Assembly: GCA_041665605.1 (NCBI GenBank)
Contig: JBAYIO010000007.1
Coordinates: 1-64,000, forward strand
DNA: 64,000 nucleotides
Source of the DNA: CAIPAT01 sp041665605
GTDB taxonomy: Bacteria > Verrucomicrobiota > Lentisphaeria > Victivallales > Victivallaceae
Reading direction: 5' to 3'
Shown here: in pieces, positions 60,722-64,000 of the stretch
How positions within the stretch are numbered: position 1 is the first letter of the stretch
Layout of the letters: each line of letters begins with the position of its first letter
Made by a program: the position numbers and the translations under genes
The notes under the pieces: generated by a model
Databases searched by the model: none
Told to the model about the DNA's origin: nothing
The model's input: only the letters and a program-made list of their open reading frames with translations

Positions 60722-61978
60722 CTACTCCATAATGCAGGCCAGCAGATTCCAGTTCAGGAAGCCGGGACCTGAAATGCCGCAGCCGGTTTCAGGGTGATAG
60801 TATTCATGCAGCAGTCCGTTCCCGCGATAATCATCCGCAAGCAGTTTCGTGACATTCACTGCCAGCTCGGAAGCCGCTTTGTCATATCCGTAATTCTTCA
60901 ACCCCTGCCAGGCCATGTAGCAGGCAATTATCCATACCGGCCCGAGCCAGTTGCTGGGGTTGCCTCTGGATACATCCGGCGAATACATCCGTTCGTCCGC
61001 AGACAGCGAACGTATTCCGTACGGAGTCCAGAAACGCGCCGGATTCAGCAGATGTTTCTCGACCATTGACGACGCCTGTTCGCGATCTGCAATTCTGCAC
61101 CACAAAGGCAGGAATGACACCCAGCTCATGACTTTAACCGGCAGACAGCGCCAGAACGGTTCCAGATTGATATTCAGCGTGCCGAACGCGGGATGCGAAC
61201 TGAGGTTCTGGCGGCATTGCACATCCGCCGAATAATAGATGCCGTCCCGCTTATCCCAGCAGAAACAGTTGATCGCTTCGTTCAGCCGTCTGGCTTCAGC
61301 CTCAAACCTGGACTGAATGTCGCCCGCGCCGCAATTCCCGGCGAAGCCGGCGGCGGCGGACAGATCCTGATACATAAGGCAGTTCAGGAAGATGTTGGCG
61401 CTGGAAAACGGCGGACGCCCCCAGGCGGCAGGATCATCGTCAACCCCGATCGCCACATCATTGGCCCATACATACAGCCCGGTAGCCTGGTTCAGATAAC
61501 GCTGCCTGCGGCATTCCGCCGCCCGGGTCAGCGCATTCAGACAGAATGCTTTTTCATCATTATCCCAAATGCCATACTGGTCAAGCATCAGGCAGAATTG
61601 CCCCTGTACCGGTTTGGCCATATTGTTTTCCGCCACGGTCAGGGAATCAAACCAGTCAGGATTTTTGTCCGAAATCAGAATCGGCAGACTGCCGTCCGCG
61701 CCTTGCAGCAGGAAAAAGTTCTTGAGCGCACCTTTTGCATAGTGAAGCGTCTGCCGCCTGAAGTTCTCCGCCTGCTCCGCATTTTCGATCTTCTCCGCAA
61801 TGCCGAGCAGCGCGCGGGAAGCCCAGAATGAATCCCAATCCCATAGAGTCCGCGAATATGGACCGCCCGGATCAATATACGGGCAAGCCAGAAAACCTTC
61901 CGCCTCATGCAGCATCTCCGCGACATGTTTTAATGCCACGCTTAGCAGCAGTTTGCGGTTTTCTGAAAATTCATTCAT
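60722..61978 (-). CDS. Glycoside hydrolase, (alpha/alpha)6 type (MGH1/GH63-like)
   Basis: 418 aa, no signal peptide. (alpha/alpha)6-barrel text as in GH37/GH63 and MGH1-like proteins: PGGPYSRTLWDWDSFWASRA (37-56, catalytic-type Asp), YAKGALKNFFLLQGADGSLP, NNMAKPVQGQFCLMLDQYG, FLNCLMYQDLSAAAG, and GNPSNWLGPVWIIACYMAWQ near 345-364 with the final EYYHPETGCG (Glu). Cytoplasmic cleavage of a small alpha-glycoside is likely, followed by the isomerase. Starts 15 bp after the LamG-like gene. Confidence 0.87.
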   Translation of the reverse strand: MNEFSENRKLLLSVALKHVAEMLHEAEGFLACPYIDPGGPYSRTLWDWDSFWASRALLGIAEKIENAEQAENFRRQTLHYAKGALKNFFLLQGADGSLPILISDKNPDWFDSLTVAENNMAKPVQGQFCLMLDQYGIWDNDEKAFCLNALTRAAECRRQRYLNQATGLYVWANDVAIGVDDDPAAWGRPPFSSANIFLNCLMYQDLSAAAGFAGNCGAGDIQSRFEAEARRLNEAINCFCWDKRDGIYYSADVQCRQNLSSHPAFGTLNINLEPFWRCLPVKVMSWVSFLPLWCRIADREQASSMVEKHLLNPARFWTPYGIRSLSADERMYSPDVSRGNPSNWLGPVWIIACYMAWQGLKNYGYDKAASELAVNVTKLLADDYRGNGLLHEYYHPETGCGISGPGFLNWNLLACIME

Positions 61979-61992
61979 TGCAATTCTCCAGC

Positions 61993-62802
61993 TTATTCCG
62001 GGTAAACTTCGTTCAAAACTTTTTCCGACAGTCTGGCGATATCTTCAGGCTGAACACTGCCTGCCTCGCCGGATGCCGTACCTTCGGCTGTACCATCGAA
62101 ATGCTGCAGCAGCAAAGTGCCTTTCTCTACAGCGGGCGGCTTGCCGGACAGCATCTCCTGATATGCCGCTTTAATTTCCGACGGCTTTTTCGGATAGTTG
62201 GAAACCCTCAATTCATCAATCATGCCGTTCAGCGCCGGAGCCGCACCGGCGGAGTTGCATCCGATACAGAAGTTCTCATCCGCCGCGCCCCATTGCGTTC
62301 CAAAGGACTGATCAAATTTCTCGGCAACGGCTTTCCCGTTCACATATATCTGCATGATACATTCCTTTTCCTTTTTGAAGCCCCAGACGAAGGCCAGATG
62401 CGTCCATTCCCCGGGGTTGATTCCGGATGGAGACTTCAATGTGGCATAGTATTCATATTTCCCGCCGGCGGCTTTCTTGCGGAACATAAAAGCCAGGCTG
62501 CCGTTTTCAATACCGCCATAAAACCAGAGCGGGGCGTTGTTGCCGACGCTGAACAAATACACAAATGTTTTTTCCGGAACCGCCTTCAAATTGACGACAG
62601 CTTCAATCGTTCCTCCCGCGGCATTGATGCGGTCTGACTTAAACACCAGCCGGGAAGCATCGGTCATCTCGAGTGTTTTTCCGCATTTCCCGTCGCCGTA
62701 ATTGAGTGATTTCTGCTGCAGCGGCGCGACTTTGATCTCTTCGGCGCTGAGCATACCCAGTACGAACGCCATAACCGCAGTCAATAGTATTTTTGCAATC
62801 AT
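61993..62802 (-). CDS. Secreted concanavalin-A-like (LamG/jelly-roll) protein
   Basis: 269 aa. Signal peptide cleaved near LSAEE (about 20). One laminin-G-like jelly roll from about 50 to 220: GGTIEAVVNLKAVPEKTFVY, LWFYGGIENGSLAFMFRK, GEWTHLAFVWGFKKEKECIM, YVNGKAVAEKF and LNGMIDELRVSNYPKKPSEI. No catalytic residue pattern, so probably a glycan- or surface-binding protein. Overlaps the upstream DUF4838-like gene by 1 bp. Confidence 0.88.
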   Translation of the reverse strand: MIAKILLTAVMAFVLGMLSAEEIKVAPLQQKSLNYGDGKCGKTLEMTDASRLVFKSDRINAAGGTIEAVVNLKAVPEKTFVYLFSVGNNAPLWFYGGIENGSLAFMFRKKAAGGKYEYYATLKSPSGINPGEWTHLAFVWGFKKEKECIMQIYVNGKAVAEKFDQSFGTQWGAADENFCIGCNSAGAAPALNGMIDELRVSNYPKKPSEIKAAYQEMLSGKPPAVEKGTLLLQHFDGTAEGTASGEAGSVQPEDIARLSEKVLNEVYPE

Positions 62803-64000
62803 CAGTTACGTCCCTTTATTAAGCTGCTGAATTCATTCATGCCGTTTTTAAGTATCTGATATTTATGCTTGAAGGTAATCGATTCACCTGGTTTTAAAAG
62901 CTGTTCCTTGCCGAGCAGTTCCATGTTGAACGTATCCGGGGCGGTTTTGCACAGGTAGATCCAGGCTGAACCAGCCGGAAATACATTGGCGATGCCGCAG
63001 TTTTTCGAGGTGTCAATTACCGCCCATGCCCCGCCGTTTTCCTGCGTGAAACGGTCGTGTTCGGCATTGACGGTGGAATTCTTCAGCTTGCCGTCCGCGC
63101 CAAGAATAACCACCTTGAATTCACCGCTGTCACCGCCGAAGCTCAATGCCGGATGTATCCTCAGTTGAGTGGTCAGCGGCACGGCCGTCTTATTGGTCAG
63201 AACCGATTCCACTTCCACCGCCAGGTCCGTACCTTTTTTCAGCGTCAAAGTCCGGCGCAAATGAAAATCGCCGATATCAGCATCCATTACCAGCGAATCG
63301 CTGCTGGCTCCGGACACTTTTTTCCAGGCAAAGGAATTTTCCCAGCCAGGCCCGGCAAAGGCTTTGCCGATATATTCTTCATAGCCGCCATAGTTGAAAT
63401 AGGCTTCGCCGATGGACTGCAGCGAATTACTGTCCGACGGCTCTTTCAGGAAATTCTTTCCGGTCTGCTTGTCGCTGAAGCGGATTATCCGTCCGCCTAA
63501 TTCAGGGATGGCGGCCACTTTAACGGCATCATTTTCCAGCGTGACCACTGGAACCTGACGTTTCCTGGCGCGAAATATTATCCGCTCAAAGTCCTTGTTG
63601 AAATTGCCGGAGTCAATCGCGTTCGTCACCAGCCGTTTCATATCCAGGTCGGACAGTTCCCGTCCGTCGGGGTTGATTACATATGCGTCCTGTCCGCGCT
63701 CAATCCGCCATTGAGCGCGCGGATCAATCCCCAGCGCAGACTGAGTGCCGATATTTGATTTGATGTTGCTGAACGTATTTTCCACCAGTTTAAGTCTTTC
63801 CTGCTGAATCGGAGTGAGTTTTTTCTTTGCCGCGCGGTCCAGGAATGCAGCACATTGTGCCAGAATAGCAGGAGTGAACACTTTCGGCGAAGGCACCGCC
63901 ACATCGCTGTAAACAGAAGGATGCCAGTCGGAAGCGGCAACCGAATTTTCGATCTGCAAATAGTAATTCTTCACATCCTGTCCGGCTTCACCATACATGT
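62802..64000 (-). CDS. DUF4838-like carbohydrate-active protein, 5' end beyond the window
   Basis: The frame is open to the window edge, so only the C-terminal 399 or so residues are seen. Residues from the edge (MYGEAGQDVKNYYLQIENSV) are typical of the end of the DUF4838 catalytic domain of large secreted glycosidase-like proteins. The last ~250 residues form a galactose-mutarotase-like beta sandwich (VAAIPELGGRIIRFSDKQTG, YFNYGGYEEYIGKAFAG, LLGKEQLLKPGESITFKH). First gene visible in the minus-strand LacI-linked cluster. Confidence 0.85.
   Translation of the reverse strand, partial: MYGEAGQDVKNYYLQIENSVAASDWHPSVYSDVAVPSPKVFTPAILAQCAAFLDRAAKKKLTPIQQERLKLVENTFSNIKSNIGTQSALGIDPRAQWRIERGQDAYVINPDGRELSDLDMKRLVTNAIDSGNFNKDFERIIFRARKRQVPVVTLENDAVKVAAIPELGGRIIRFSDKQTGKNFLKEPSDSNSLQSIGEAYFNYGGYEEYIGKAFAGPGWENSFAWKKVSGASSDSLVMDADIGDFHLRRTLTLKKGTDLAVEVESVLTNKTAVPLTTQLRIHPALSFGGDSGEFKVVILGADGKLKNSTVNAEHDRFTQENGGAWAVIDTSKNCGIANVFPAGSAWIYLCKTAPDTFNMELLGKEQLLKPGESITFKHKYQILKNGMNEFSSLIKGRN

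Overview
The window looks like chromosome from a Gram-negative, fermentative, carbohydrate-degrading bacterium of the PVC superphylum, most likely a Lentisphaerota/Victivallales relative. This is inferred from content: lysine made through diaminopimelate, a coiled-coil/zinc-ribbon protein of the chlamydial CT398 type, many AraC and LacI regulators beside TIM-barrel isomerases, Gfo/Idh/MocA, URO-D-like, ADP-ribosylglycohydrolase and DUF4838-like genes, a phosphoketolase, and FAD-dependent oxidoreductases with HEAT repeats. No rRNA, tRNA, CRISPR array, prophage or transposase was seen.

Layout. 57-886 is a mosaic repeat block. 887-7601 (minus) is a late cobamide operon (cobD-cobQ fusion, cbiB, cobC, cobU, cobT, cobS) behind a recognisable cobalamin riboswitch at about 7840-7948. 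8138-11450 (plus) has a cupin, lysA, dapF and a transglutaminase-like gene lying between two copies of the dapF 3' end. 11528-16960 holds a pair of unknown membrane-anchored helical proteins, a PHP-domain protein and dnaG. 17056-20881 (minus) has a TPR lipoprotein and a zinc-type ABC importer led by a small ribbon-helix-helix protein with a Cys/His-rich tail. 21160-30746 is mostly housekeeping: SDR protein, amidohydrolase, glycosyltransferase, CT398-like protein, lipoprotein, aspartokinase + homoserine dehydrogenase, a CBM48-like protein with a histone-H1-like tail, and wrbA.

30822-41312 is the most unusual part. A sigma-54 activator with XylR_N/V4R sensor domains faces a -24/-12 promoter (32573-32588) that should drive an M20 hydrolase, an acetate kinase and a second, catalytically eroded acetate-kinase homologue. 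Two FAD oxidoreductases follow (one with two FAD domains plus HEAT repeats), with a divergent PocR-AraC regulator. 41346-44893 is phosphoketolase + transaldolase, which makes acetyl phosphate that an acetate kinase could use for ATP.

45047-51892 has small regulator-linked sugar/methyl-transfer units. 52098-54642 is a compact two-gene cassette: an N4-cytosine-type DNA methyltransferase preceded by a HEAT-repeat protein with a possible PD-(D/E)XK nuclease N-terminus, a candidate restriction-modification system. 54849-57177 has a TPR protein and a second mosaic repeat block. 57178-64000 (minus) is a LacI-linked carbohydrate cluster that runs off the window end.
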